64,000 bases of DNA, taken from the NCBI GenBank assembly GCA_933228895.1, contig OW121852.1:126909544-126973543 (forward strand), written 5' to 3'. The position numbers and the translations under genes were made by a program. Position 1 is the first letter of the stretch. Every line of letters begins with the position of its first letter. Positions 1 to 12,182 of the stretch are shown here, one piece after another. The notes under the pieces are model-generated. The model was not told where the DNA came from. It was given only the letters and a program-made list of their open reading frames with translations, and did no database searches. This DNA comes from Platycnemis pennipes. Its lineage: Eukaryota > Arthropoda > Insecta > Odonata > Platycnemididae.

Positions 1-351
1 TAAGGATATGCGTAACAATATACAGTCAGCGGAACCTACTGTTATTGGAACTAAACAAGATTTGATCTCTTCCTTAACGTACACCATCACACCTTTTGCT
101 CTACTATTGTCATTACATTTTGAAAAACATTTATAACCAGGAATTTTATACATAACGACCTCAGAGCTCGTTATCCATATTTCTGTTAACATTATTACTG
201 CTGCTTTTTCGGTGAAGGAATTTAGATTAGTCAGCAAGTATTCGAAGTTACTTCTTAAACTACGAATATTTTGGTGAACAAATGTTAAATTAGTAGTCAA
301 AATTTCTGAACCAACTCGGTTTAACATGCATTGACTGTTTTCATTTGCCAT
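1..351 (-). pseudogene. Non-LTR retrotransposon, N-terminal part of AP-endonuclease ORF (runs off window)
   Basis: A minus-strand frame opens at 351 and stays open for 117 codons to the window edge. The translation contains TFVHQNIRSLRSNFEYLL, VIMLTEIWI and YKIPGYKCF. These match the start of an APE-type endonuclease: the HxNIRS(L) strand with its catalytic Asn, the TE(x)W motif with the catalytic Glu, and the following IPGY loop. Such domains nick target DNA in CR1/Jockey/R1-type elements. The rest lies outside the window, so intactness cannot be judged. Confidence 0.75.
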
Positions 352-384
352 TAAAAATTTGATCACAAGTTTTTTAAATCATCA

Positions 385-448
385 ATTTTCGATGTATCGT
401 CAAAAAAACATCGAGTAGTCCGATACATCGATGTCGATGTGACATACC
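385..448. mobile_element. Solo end of the hAT-like element family
   Basis: The sequence around catcgagtagtccgatacat followed by cgatgtcgatgtgacat matches the right end of the hAT element at 4935-5833. No matching left end is visible, so this is a truncated copy abutting the non-LTR fragment. Confidence 0.6.
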
Positions 449-954
449 TTTGCAGAGTTCGACCTCAGTCGTAAACGACGTGAAGTCATCACACCAATTT
501 TCCTGGCCGTAGCAGCTTTCACGGATGACTCACTAAAACCACTGTCGGGTCAAGATCACGGCCGGCGGCGGCGAGTCCTCCTCTGACCTTCCAATTGTTG
601 GATCTCCATCGCAGCGCGAATGAAGAGCCGTAATACGATGACGCAACACCAACCGTCTGTTTCCAGGTCCTTCCATGAATGAATGAACCCCAACACATCC
701 TAACATTCGACACCGATACGAAAGATTATCGATTTCACGTCGAATTGGGCTTATTTCGTATGGGAATTACGTTTAAAACGGGCAAAACGATCCTATCGCA
801 ACCATTAAAATTAGGAATTCAGAAGATAAAGAAAAGCATTTTCACACCATTCATCACCTTTGCTATAAAAATCTTTTTATGAAGGGGTGATTCAGATTCA
901 GATGCAGGGAGAGATTTCCAAAACGCCTTAGTTCAACAAGGGAACTTGGAAATT

Positions 955-1170
955 ATTCAATGTCAATGTTTGGGTTGTGGGGAGTTAGGTGTGATCACTG
1001 TACTATGTGGGAAAAAAGTTGCCCAACAAATGGAGCGTTGCCACTATCGCTCTGAGAGATAATTCCTTTCTTTCCTTTCTGACGGTACATTATGCTTTTG
1101 GTCTCGGTACCACGAGGGAACTTCAAACAAAGTAAACAGGTGGTGGACTCATCGCCCGTGTATGGGACGG
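955..1170 (-). repeat. Repeat family B, partial copy
   Basis: The reverse complement resembles 40250-40430: cgggcgatgagtcc, gtaccgtcagaaagga, ctctcagagcgatagtgg and aacgctccatttgtt occur in the same order. The family is shared with 6140-6395, 9580-10400 and 39620-40430. Class unknown. A run of more than 20 G follows at about 1190. Confidence 0.6.
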
Positions 1171-3059
1171 GATACCGGCCAGGTGGCAGGGGGGGGGGGG
1201 GGGGGGGGGGGGAGAACTCTTTTCGAAGTTGAGGTTTGAGGTTGAAGGGGGTGCATAATTTACAGGGTACCATATGCTATCCTTCAAGTTAGTTCATTCC
1301 GTAGATCGCTGTTGTTCAATTACTGTAACAAAGTTACATTTGCAATTATTAAGCCTCTCAAGAAAATATGTGCGATACCTTACGTTGGCGTGCACTCAAT
1401 AATTAATCACGACGATATTGACCAAAGAGTACATTTTGTACACACAGTCCACGCGAAAAGACTTAAAGACGCGAAAAGACGCGAAAAGTTGAAGGCTTTT
1501 ATATCTAAAAAAAAAACGGAAGGAGCGATACTCATACAGAGCATATCAACGTGTAGATAACTCAGTCTTTTTTTCAATGCAGGTAACAGATTTTTTTAAT
1601 AATTACTTTTGAGGTATCTACGTATTTGCAGTGAGGATGAAACATTGCACAATTTATTTCGAGTCGCAGAGGGCAGCGTCACTTTTACAGGTGGCATAAC
1701 AATATGAAATGAACAAATATAAGGGAGTTCCGATAGAATATGAATTGTACTTTTGCCATGATGTTCTCTGAGTTTCAAATGATTGACTTATATTCGTTTA
1801 AGTTATTCTAGCAAATTTACGAAACAGGATTTTCTCCGTAAGTATGCAACATTAGAAGCACGCAAACACCCTCTTCTTCAATTGAAAATTTCTAATGAGA
1901 ATCTATTAACGTCATAACACTTGACCATGCCGCAATGCTTTATTTGAATTTTATATTTTTTTAAAACGAGTTGGGAGAGAACGCGGAAACGCCGAACAGC
2001 GTATGCGTTGAGTAGAACGATCTGGAGTTCACCATTGATGGCAGAATTTCAATTTTTTCCGGTATTTCAACACGCTTCATACGTGGATTTTTGCCTACTT
2101 TTCGAAGACGGTTGAGCTCTTCAATTAACAATTTTCATTTCACCTCAGACATTCCCAAAGCTAATGCTAAGCAGTTATCTCACATCTAATGACGGGAAGT
2201 ATTGGTACTCGCGTAGTTAGGGGATCTAAGATCTAAGGCCGTCTCGATTTACATGGGACGAAAAATCTATTTTACGTCACGAAAGAAATCTCAACGAAAG
2301 GTGTTGCTCAATTGTTAACCTGATTTTTTATAGGAATTATACTGTTGACATTTGCATGTTCATGGTTGGGAGAGTAAAACGTGATATTTTAACCGCATGT
2401 ATTAGCGTTTTGTAGTAATAGTTAGCGTTAGTATTTGCATTTTTATGCAATATTACTATTTTATATGAATCTTTGTGGTTTTGGAATCCTAACACGGCGA
2501 AGTTTACGGCGGTATAACTTAATTATAAATGTGAGTACCATGCCTATTTCATTATTCACTTTGGCGCACTAGGTTACAAGTCAAATTCCATTCAGTTTCC
2601 TCGTAACTGTTGTCATTTAGAATAACTTAATGTGTTTTCTTAAGGTTCACAGTGGTATTTTCTCAGTATCCTTCTCCTTGGGGTTAGCTTGACAGCTGAA
2701 TTTCTTTCATTTTCTTATCACCATTGTCATCCACTTTATATTCGTGGTTTAATGGCTCCCGAGAACATTTTGAATTAAGAAAACCTCAGTAGCGTTATTA
2801 TAATGCAGTACTTCTCGTTTGGAACTAAATGAAGTTTCCAACTTAACCAAAAATATAACTGTTACCGACGACTATTTTCATGTTACACGCTTGTTCTACT
2901 TTTCGGAAACACAGATAAAAACTTAATTAAATGCTACAGTTTTATATGAAGAAGCCGGCAAATGGGTCAGTGAAAGCTGCCTTGGCGAGAAATTTATCTA
3001 TCCAATCATGTGTATGAATAAGTTACATTGTATAACATTACCTAGTTTATAATAGCAAT
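1171..3059. other. AT-rich interval, no gene recognised
   Basis: It starts with a long poly-G run (about 1190-1211) and then AT-rich sequence. The short open frames at 1312-1560 and 1596-1778 show no family resemblance and look like chance. Confidence 0.5.
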
Positions 3060-3960
3060 GAAAAACGTTGTGACTTCCACAATTTTATTAAACGAACTAC
3101 CGGTTTCGGCTGTCAAGCCATCCTCAGGTATATTAAAATTGTTATCAGCAGAACACAGGTTTATATAGTCCGGGAGTGCTATGAGAGGGGGAAGGGTGGG
3201 GAGGAGGGAGGGGGTTGGCCGAGTGTGGGGACGAGGAAATCAGGAGGGTTGTTTGGAGGGGAGGAGGGGTGTGGGGAGGGAGAAGTGTTTAAGGTGATGA
3301 GTAATAAGGGGGATGGGTTTGGGAAGGTTATGTCATTGACAAGGTCTTTTCTATTGAGGCGGATCTCCCGAATCTCCAAGGCATCCATCTTCTTTCCCTT
3401 CCCAGTAAAATGCAGTAATTCAGGCTGAAAACTGCTTCGGTGCCCCGTCTCCAAGAGGTGTCGGGCGAAGGCTGACGAGTCACCCTTGTTCCTCCAGCAT
3501 GCCTTATGTTCTTTCACTCTGCATTTGAAGTTACGTCCCGTTTGGCTAATGTAATGGCATTCACAATTTTCACATTTTAACTTGTAAATACCTGATTTAC
3601 AATTAGGGTCTAAGACGTCTTTTGCATTGTTCAACAAGTTGCCTAGGGTATTGTTATTATAAAAGCATACTTTAAAATTATTCCTCGGGATTCGTTTTGC
3701 TATACTATAAGACAAGGGGCCGATAAAGGGTAATTTACACCATTTGGTTGTCTTTTTTGGCTCAGCGGGGAGCAAGGAACTTGAATGGGAGTAGTTAAAA
3801 CTTCTAAGTTTCCTATTTAAAATCCGGGTAATTATGGATTGCTCGTAACCGTTGTTGTGGGCAATTTGTCTTATAATATTTAGTTCCTGTGCAAACTCAT
3901 GAGTTTTATTCATCAATTTTATTGGTCTATTTAAGTAAATACTAGTTTCGCACGTCTAAA
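3060..3960 (-). mobile_element. Penelope-like element 3' fragment (GIY-YIG endonuclease part and terminus)
   Basis: The minus-strand frame 3916-3179 encodes a GIY-YIG endonuclease, followed at the 3' side (about 3060-3130) by a terminus containing ctgaggatggcttgacag and GCCGAAACCGGT, text typical of Penelope-like element ends. No reverse transcriptase is found upstream, so the copy is 5'-truncated. A related terminus sits at 36495-36665. Confidence 0.7.
3179..3916 (-). pseudogene. GIY-YIG endonuclease domain of a Penelope-like element (truncated)
   Basis: A 245-codon frame. Residues 109-111 are GIY in SGIYKLKCENC and residues 122-128 are YISQTGR, the degenerate YIG strand. R133 and EH136-137 follow (RVKEHK). 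Later come HLLETGH (153-159) and a glutamate-bearing helix ALEIREI (179-185), as expected for the metal-binding Glu. Cysteines in CENCEC suggest the zinc-binding linker seen in these elements. The text before the domain (FYNNNTLGNLLNNAKD) matches the usual RT-to-endonuclease linker. The C-terminus is a Pro/Ser-rich tail of low complexity. The first Met is just the first one in a truncated copy. No RT means the copy cannot be autonomous. Confidence 0.75.
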
Positions 3961-4926
3961 AATAAAATTACTTACTCTTTTTCGTGCTTCTTAAATAATA
4001 ATAGGCGAGTAAAATGTATTGTTACGCATTTCTGATGGGGATGAAAAGACCTAAGTGCCGTATACTTGTGAGTCGGAGCTGTTTGTATTTGAGCTTAACT
4101 TACAATGCTGACAAGAAAAATATTGGGACAATGAGCAACATTTTTGTGAATAATTAATGTAAAAATAAAAGTGATGCAATAAAACGGCAAAAATGTTACA
4201 GAATCTAGAAAAAGTAATGTTCCGTGAACGCCTAAGTTATTATCATATTTAGGTTGTTTCATTCAAATTGGGATGAGGATTGTAAGTGTATAACAGCTAA
4301 GCGATGGAATATTATTAGTGGAATAAAAACCAGATCGAATTACCACGTCAAATGAGTCAACATATTCAAAACACATCTCGCATTTCTCCGCACCACTAGT
4401 TCTCGTTTTCTCGCGAGAGATCACTGTCGTGACGTCACAGGAGTGTGTATCATACCTGTATGTTGAGATGGCCCTGTATCAAGTCGACACTTGATAAAAA
4501 AAACGAACATCGCGATAAAATTCGTGGCTTTTGTGTGCCCTTTTTTATTCTTCATAAAACATTTTTTCACCATATTATCCCTATTAAAATATTTTTTCAA
4601 GCGATAACAATCATTTTAATGTAAGATTTAAACCTTTTGCCGGATATCCATCATCAAATCAACCTATACGGCGATTATTTTCTTGGGAAAAATTTCCCTC
4701 CTTTAAACGTGCTACAGAGGTAAGCGAAGCGTGCTAACCAGTATTATTTACATGCACTGTGACGCAGACCCGAGGCAAGGAACGTGCTAACGAGATTAAC
4801 ATGCTATCAAGGAACGTCCTAATGAGAGCTCACTGTAGACTGTACCAAATTTTCAACCCGTTCAAAATCAGAGTGGAGTCGCTAGCAATAATTTTACAAA
4901 TCGTGGAGTGTCCATGAAAAAGTGAG
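3961..4926. other. Interval without recognisable feature
   Basis: AT-rich sequence with no open frame, repeat structure or motif that I can assign. Confidence 0.5.
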
Positions 4927-4934
4927 CCATAGCC

Positions 4935-5833
4935 TAGGGATGCCACATCGGCTAAAAAACATCGAGTGGTCAATGTTTCGATGTTTATAAAAGTACTCAA
5001 CACTCACTCATTATTCATCCACAAAAAACATCAATGTAACGAGTTTTATGCCTTCATATCCGAGTTTAGGTATTATCATAGAGGTATTAGGTATTATGCA
5101 TCAGAAATTTTGCATCTTCTTAAAAACTTGCAATTTTGAAAATTATTCGGAAATCGGACCTTATTTAGTAAAATATTGAGAAATAATACGCAAATATTTT
5201 ACCATTGAATTTATTTTTAAACATATAAAACATATCACTGCTTCATAATGAAATAAAAATAAATAAACGTAATAAAACAAAAAACAAATTACAATAAAGT
5301 GGGTGTACCTGTTCCCTAAAAATATTCTATGCTTGGTAGTATAAAAAAATCAAATTGAAAAACAGTGGGTTTAAAACGTTTAAACCTCCCAGTATCGGTA
5401 AGGAACACTCTTTGCTAAATATTCAGCGACCCCAACCTACTCCTGTTATCTTGTACCACCAAGTTGAGAGCTGATAAAATCCTCTCAGAAGGTACTGATG
5501 TAGGCATGGTGGATCGTGTTCTTGGAAGGCAACACTGGGATGAAAACATGAACGATTTTATACCTTCACTTGTTTCCCTACACGCGAACGATAGATGGCG
5601 TAGTTAGGGAAGGTTCGTTCGTATTAAAAGGCTTATGATAATCAGAAAAATGAATTATTGGTCAACCAAAAACATTTATTATACCGCTCGTTTCCTAAAA
5701 CATCGCTGCGATGTTGAGTGTTTTGAAAACATCGAGTCGATGTTCCATCGATTGTCTTACCACTCAATGTTTTCGATGTATCGGCAAAAAACATCGAGTA
5801 GTCCGATACATCGATGTCGATGTGACATCCCTA
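4935..5833 (-). mobile_element. hAT-like DNA transposon remnant (899 bp) with 8-bp target duplication
   Basis: The ends are TAGGGATGCCACATCG (left) and cgatgtgacatcccta (right), inverted repeats of about 16 bp with one mismatch. The flanks are ccatagcc (4927-4934) and tcatagcc (5834-5841), a 7/8 match of the 8-bp duplication characteristic of hAT elements. Inside lies a decayed C-terminal transposase piece. Confidence 0.8.
5395..5530 (-). pseudogene. hAT transposase C-terminal dimerisation segment, decayed
   Basis: The minus-strand translation near 5507 reads MPTSVPSERILSALNLVVQD and then NRSRLGSLNI, a stop, and QRVFL. The core (A/P)TSVPSER followed by SA..L.....RSRLG..N....VFL is the hallmark of the hAT C-terminal dimerisation domain. 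An in-frame TAG at 5517-5515 and missing upstream text show that it is dead. It agrees with the hAT-type ends and 8-bp duplication of the surrounding element. Confidence 0.75.
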
Positions 5834-6139
5834 TCATAGCCTCTGATTTCTGGGAGCTACATCCAGCGGCGTCGGAAGTGGGGGGCAGGACATTCGGCCC
5901 CCCTAGAATTTGCCCCGGGCCCTTGAGAAATTAGTCTTCATTAATAAAAATTAAATTTCACTTGTTTCCAGCTTGCCTTTTCCCCTATGACGCATATTCT
6001 ACCACCTTCATATGCACTTTTAGCGGATTTCCAGTCTCTACCCCCTCCTATCCGCAAAAAAACGCGGGTCCTTTTCATAGGATCCGAGCCGGGCCCTTTT
6101 CAAGGTTGGCCCCTCCCAGCGAAAATAGTTCCGACGCCC

Positions 6140-6395
6140 CTGGCTAGATCCCCCCACCCCCACAATTGTGCTTGGAGGGGGCAATGTCCCTGTCTCCCCT
6201 TATCGGGCCTTAATCGCGCTGGCGTCCAGAACGGAGGCCCTTTATTCCTCGCACGAATTTTAAACGCTCTATTTAACTGTCCCGTTCTCGCCGAACATTC
6301 CTCCGAACGCCGAGCCTTTCCGCCGAACTTCGCTCCGTCCTTCCACCTCTGATAAGGTCACCCGGTGTCCGCCTCTTCGCTCCCTTTCTCTCGTT
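6140..6395 (-). repeat. Repeat family B, partial copy
   Basis: The reverse complement contains gttaaatagagcgtttaaaa and ttctggacgccagcgcg in the same order as 10130-10200 and 40160-40235. The upstream 5880-6130 stretch is C-rich and unassigned. Confidence 0.6.
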
Positions 6396-8412
6396 CGAAA
6401 AAGTGAAGATGTTTATTTATTAGTATCATGTAGAGGGCTGCCGCTAATTACAGTTTCGAACATCTGGAAGGCTTTAGCGGAGCATGTAGCATAACCTATG
6501 ATACAAAATAGAGCACCTCCGTGTTTTTCCTTTAATAAACGTGAATACCAACTTATGTTCAATGCACCTGGCAATCATGGCGACAGCTTCACGATAACTG
6601 CGCGAATTAGCTGTGAATGCGCAAAAACGAAGGAATAAAATAGAACTAAAATAATAAAAGCAAAAAAGCACAGGAAATATATGTTACATTTTTCTTGCGG
6701 CTAGTACCTTTTTAAACTTTTTAAAAATATATATGGTTCTAGACTTATCATTTTTCTGCTTTAAATATTTTCACTTAAGTTTTTATTTATTCCAGCATAT
6801 TACCCCAGTTATTTAATGGATGGCATTTCTTTGAAATGAGAGTGATACTAAAAGTGAAAAAATGCTGATTCGATTTTCAGTGATATTTAAAGTAATATAT
6901 TTCAGAGAAAGGGAAACTGAAAAGTTGACATGGACACTCCGCTGATTCTATTACCTGACAACTTCAATTAAAATGAAAAATGAACAATTTCTACGTGATA
7001 AAAATGAGATAATTCACACTACAATATATTGAGGAACTCAAACTTCACTATGGTCCGTCACATCAATGACTCCGATGTCTTTGTCTCATTAACCCAATGA
7101 AATCTTGAATTAACCTAGGGTGACGTTCCAAAGATGCCCATACCTACCGAACGTAATGCATTTGAGGTAAAGTTAAACAGAATATGTATTACTGTTACTC
7201 CATTGATCCTATTGCCTGTCAAATTCATTCTAGTTGGAGGACTATTTATCTGTTGTAAATAATGTAACTACAGTTGTAATTCATGCCTTTCAATGAAACC
7301 CAACGAAAAGTAGATATTCAACATTGATTCATTCACCATTATAATTACTCCTACTAAATTACTAAATCTAATCTACAATAGATTACCAAATCTAATCTAG
7401 AATAGATTACCAAAAAACTGGATGGTTATTATCATAAAAATATTTGAGAAAATATGTGTTCCAGCCCCACTTAGCTAAGCCCTTTGTCCTACTGTTACAT
7501 TTGATTTTCATTAAGCAGTCAGGGCATACAACTTGCTTTAAATTTTCTCTATCACTCTAGTGAGTCTTGAGGGAAACCACGCGTATATTGGCCGAACACT
7601 GAAGCCAAACGCTGTAAATGAAGTAGGGTATAGTGCAATCGAAATTATATCATTTAGATTGGTATGATCTCGTTTCTTACGAGGAAAGTATGAAGAATTT
7701 TGGATAGAAAAAATTAGTATTTTGACTGACGTATAAAAGTAAATGACCTGTGGCACAAAAATTGGAGTGACTTTGGTGGTATTACTTGGGTGCCCTATGG
7801 TGGTATTGTTAATGCCGGTTGGCTGAAATAATCCATGAATCCTTCATCTAAAAGAGACATATTGGTTTTTCCAGCCCAAGGCTTAATGAATAAAAGGAAA
7901 TTATTGTTTTTAAGCTAGGGCTAAGCTCTTCGTCTAAATACAGCTGGTATGGCTAATAGCTTCCCCGACAATGAGCAAGTAACAAAAATTCTGTGAAAAC
8001 AGTCTCTTCAACTTCTATTTCATTTTTGAGCAAAATTTCCCTGACACCCTTTGGAAACAAATACCTCGAGCAGAAGTGTTCCAGAGTAACATATTCTAAA
8101 TATTCTGATAGTATTGAGCTGTATTTGAATTGGTCATTTTACCTTTTTAGCCAATACACTCTTTCTTAGTTTTCCGCAATAAAAAATCATTCGCTAAATT
8201 TCTGCTTTATAGATGCTCACACCCCTTTTAGATCACACATTAAGGGATATATTGTTGAACTACTTCCGGCTTTGGTATTGTAAGATTGTTCTCAGTCGTT
8301 TATTCTAGAGGTCAAATGTTTTACATTTGCACTCAACTCGCAAAATTCATGATTAGTCTACAAGAATATGACATTGGGATCTAGTGATTTTTGTTAATTA
8401 CCTCTAGAGGGA
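6396..8412. other. AT-rich interval, no gene recognised
   Basis: No coding frame with family resemblance. A 29-bp direct duplication (ctaatctacaatagattacc) occurs near 7365-7413. Confidence 0.5.
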
Positions 8413-8942
8413 ATGGGGGCGTTTACAAGAAACCGAAATCGCAATTTCGTACACGAAATCGTTAGATGGAAACGAGAAAAGAATTTTAGTGAAAAAATTT
8501 AACTTCTAACCACAACCATTCAGTAATGAATCAAAAATTAATATAAGCAAAAGTTGACGCCCACCGAAAAAGCTGCTTTGATATCATTGACGTCATTTTC
8601 CTCCCGTCCTTGACTGCTTTTCGTGGAAGCGAAGGGAGTGGAGGGGGATTCTCGGAAGGTCTGCTTGCACAGATCCTTTTGCAATCGCTCCCATTGGGAG
8701 AGCCAGCTGTGTCCCCCCCATTGCGATAAGGCAAAGTAGCTTCGCGGGCTCAGTTGTGATTGGACGAAGTCGATATACGTCAGCGGTTACACCACGCCCA
8801 CTTTTCCGAAAGGGCTAAAAATTAGTTTTTCACCGCTTATAACTCGAGAAATAATTGACGGATCAAAAAACGGAAATATACTGGGCTTTTCATTTTACAA
8901 ACTATCAGATTCGGCAATCAAAAATATGGTAAACGACCCCAT
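8413..8942 (+). mobile_element. ATGGGGGCGTTTAC-ended MITE, copy 1 (530 bp)
   Basis: The ends ATGGGGGCGTTTAC and gtaaacgaccccat are inverted repeats. The interior shares long blocks with the three other copies, for example gcgataaggcaaagtagctt and gtgattggacgaagtcgata. No protein is encoded. Class unresolved; the duplication is short or decayed. Confidence 0.82.
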
Positions 8943-9579
8943 TGCATAGAAGCCGAATTTGCTTCGGCAGGGTGACCATCATCATTGCCTGATGAAAAAG
9001 TCACCTCCAAAAGAAATTCCTTCGATTCCGGATAATCTCATAACCTGTTTCGGTTACGTCTTAGAGACCAGAGAATATTTTCATTGGAGAAGATGATCCA
9101 AGGAGATATACCATAATGAGTAATTCATTAACCACATGCGATACATTATTAAACACATGTGAAAAATTATTATCTTGAAAATGTTTGAGCTGATAAGTTA
9201 CATTCAGGAAACAATGCATACAATAATTCAGGAGAAGAGTTAAAACATCGATTTTATCCAGCAATGTATTTTTAAGTTCTGAAAAATGCACAACGTTGTG
9301 AAACGAAAGAAAATCCATTATCATTACGTTGTAGTCCTCAAAGAGTCATAATGCTGCCTGAATATTGCACATAGACTTATGTTGATGAATGAACGAATGA
9401 TGATATTCCTACTCAACAGTTTTAGACCCCAACATGCTTACACCCTGCACAATAGCTGGCAGTATTCGATAAGCAAAATAGAAAAATACGGTAATAATCC
9501 TGAAAAAGTTAAGTGCGATAATGTTCCTACTCAAATCCAGCTCAGGGAGGGCGGAAAATTTTTAGGAAGCCGTTAGACA
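8943..9579. other. Interval without recognisable feature
   Basis: A minus-strand open frame of 87 codons (9324-9061) is AT-rich with no recognisable domain and is probably fortuitous. Confidence 0.4.
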
Positions 9580-10430
9580 AGCAGACAGCCAGCTGGACAT
9601 AAAAATAGTTTCTTTATCTACTCTCAAAGCAGCGTAATGCGGCTTCCTTTTCGGAAGTGATTGCATCAGTAGAAGATAGAACCATCTACCTATCGTTATA
9701 TCATTTCCAAATTCGATTGAACGACAAGACCATGGTGTCGTAGACGAACGACGATCGACAAGACAGGTATCCACGGTGAAATAGATGAAAGGTCGAGGGT
9801 ATAAAATAGCATAACACTGTATTGGAACGTAAAAGAATAAAATTGTAAACATAAAACATTCGCCATCTTCAGGTCTCGAATTAAAAATTCGTATTACCAG
9901 TCAGTTACATCAACGCTCGACCACTCCGTACTGATATTAACGGAACGGTTTATGTGGACGCGAAAAATATTCAGGATCGTTTTTTGTTAACTTTCTCAAA
10001 CGAGAGAAAGGGAGTGAAGAGACGGACACCAGGTGAACCTCAGGACCTTGCCAGAGTGCGAAAGCCTAAAAGAAAAGGATGGGAAAGACAGAGAATGCGG
10101 AGGAAAGTTCGACGAGAACTTTCAGACAGTTAAATAGAGCGTTTAAAATGCATGCACTTAATAATGTGCATCCGTTCTGGACGCCAGCGTGATTAAGGCT
10201 AGAGGCAGGCAAGCAGTCGGAATTCCGTCATTTACTCGTGCGATGAGTCCATCACCTTACCGTGTTTGAAGTTCCCTCGTGGTGGCCGAGACCAAAGAAT
10301 AGTGTACCGTCAGAAATGAATACGATTTTCTCTCAGAGCGATAGTGGTGGCACTCCATTTGTTGCGAATCTTTTCCCCCATAGTACGCATTTCCTAAAAA
10401 ACCTTCTATTCCCTCGAAAAACATTCTGTA
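9580..10430 (+). repeat. Repeat family B, long copy 1
   Basis: About 850 bp matching 39620-40430 throughout: catcagtagaagata, catctacctatc, gttaaatagagcgtttaaaa, ctggacgccagcg, gcgatgagtcc, accgtcagaaa, ctctcagagcgatagtgg. No reading frame is conserved between copies, so this is a noncoding dispersed repeat. Confidence 0.7.
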
Positions 10431-10725
10431 TCTGGATAATTAAAGAGTGTCAGATAAACAAAAACCTTTTTTAAAAATAGTTAAACCACGAGAGTAAATT
10501 CTTCTTCAAAGTCTTCATTACATCATAACTTTAACTTTTGAATTTTTACTCAAAATGCATTACATTAATGTCAAACGAACTGCTCGTGAGTTTTTTCCTA
10601 GCAGACCAAAAGTCATGCGGAAACTATCGCTAAATAGCGTCAGGAAAAGATCATTTATGGAAGGGAAATCGAATGACTCCCCTATATACTGCAGGAAAGC
10701 GAAACGCTAAAATGATGCCACTTAA

Positions 10726-11674
10726 GGAGGTTCCACCGTGACTCTGCGATTCAATATCCCGTAAAAGAGCTATGTTATTTACTGAATAAATACCGATCCA
10801 AAAAAACACCAGATATGGAAAATCATCTACAGGGTGACAACGCATACACAATAATTGCATGAGTATACTATTATATAGCGCGTTGTGGTTGCATTCTATT
10901 TTCTACAAGCTCTTTTAACTCGTTTTGACTTCAAAACATGACTGACGTGTTGTTGCCATGTTTGATTTATAAAGTGAGAATACATGCTCAATTCCCTTAA
11001 TACGTATTCTAAACTAGGTTAAATATTTTCTTACTTAGTTTTAAACTATTCCCTTGCAAATACAACTCTTTTTTAATTTTATTAATGTTGATATTTTTTT
11101 AAAACTGCTTGGCAACAATGACGCTGCTACCATTTGGAAGCATTGGTATCAATTACTTCGCATCAATAACCAATGAAATATTTAAATTATATAAAAAATA
11201 TAAAAAGGACCTTGCTATGGTATATTCCTAAATTAAGTCGGTAAATAAGCTTGTAAGTACGTTCCGTCACAAGTACCGTTGCCAATGATAACAACATACT
11301 GTAGCGACAATTTCATGTAACTAAGGCTTTTCTGCTTTTTTTACAGCAAACATTTATTAATGACAATTAAACAAGTGTGGTAAGGAGAGTTTTTTTTACA
11401 ATTCTAAGTTCTACATAAAATTTAGCATCTTTTACTAGTTTTTCGTCAGAACGACATTTCTCTTTACATAATTAATCTGCAAATTTTACTTCAAGAGCCA
11501 TGCTCTGCCGTATAACCACTTATAAAATAGCTGATTTTCAGCGTCTTTTTCCTTCAAACATATGATGGAAAGACCTCATTATTTTAATGCCAATCGATAG
11601 AAGGGCAAAGAAATTATGTGTCATGAAATTTTCACAAAAAAATGACACCTACTTCATAATTCGGTGGAACCTCC
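10726..11674 (+). mobile_element. piggyBac-like nonautonomous element, copy 1 (949 bp)
   Basis: TTAA at 10722-10725 and 11675-11678 flanks inverted ends GGAGGTTCCACCG and cggtggaacctcc. It is inverted relative to the copies at 21853 and 46619. The inside is AT-rich, with no transposase-like reading frame. Confidence 0.85.
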
Positions 11675-11689
11675 TTAACAATGGCTGAC

Positions 11690-12036
11690 CCGCTTGCGAC
11701 ATGCACCAGCGAAGAACAGCTCCCCATTGAACGTTCTCTGAGCAGAGAAGGAACATAAGCAAACTAAATTCATCAGCGAATGAAAGTCCAGTATGGAGAG
11801 GCATGTTTATCACTGCACCAAGTGTACGAATGGAGTAGTAACAAGTCCAGAAACGGCGTGACTTTTGTGGCAGATGCTCACCGCCCATTCAGGAACACCA
11901 TGTCGTGGCTCCAGAGTACACTGCAGCAACTGAAGCCATTGTGATGCACAATCGCCGTGCACCGGTAGATTAAATAGCCGCAAACCTGGAAATTAGTCAT
12001 GGCTCAGTACATCACATTCTTCATGCATGCTTCAGG
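11690..12036 (+). pseudogene. Tc1/mariner transposase N-terminal fossil
   Basis: Across frameshifts the plus strand reads IHQRMKVQYGEACLSLHQVY then EW, and later EAIVMHNRRAPVD, a stop, then IAANLEISHGSVHHILH. These correspond to the paired helix-turn-helix motifs of mariner transposases: the (E)IHRR...YG..C.S...VyeW segment and the NRR.TV.EIA..L.IS.GSVH.IL segment. The catalytic domain is absent; a SINE starts at about 12043. Ancient, non-functional copy lying between the TTAA element and the SINE cluster. Confidence 0.7.
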
Positions 12037-12042
12037 TTTATT

Positions 12043-12180
12043 GGTTGGTTATTCAGGAGAGGCGACCTACAGCTAAGGTCATTTGCGCCATTTCGGATAG
12101 GTGGATAATTGATTAATGGAGTTAATAGGAGTTTTCAGGAAACGGAGGAAGGGTGGAGAGAAACCCGGCGACCTTTAGGA
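12043..12180 (-). mobile_element. SINE-A, partial body copy
   Basis: Contains ggaggaagggtggagagaaa and gtcatttgcgccatttcgga. The same block recurs 157 bp downstream at 12204-12335, a partial tandem duplication of the SINE tail. Confidence 0.7.
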
Positions 12181-12182
12181 TT

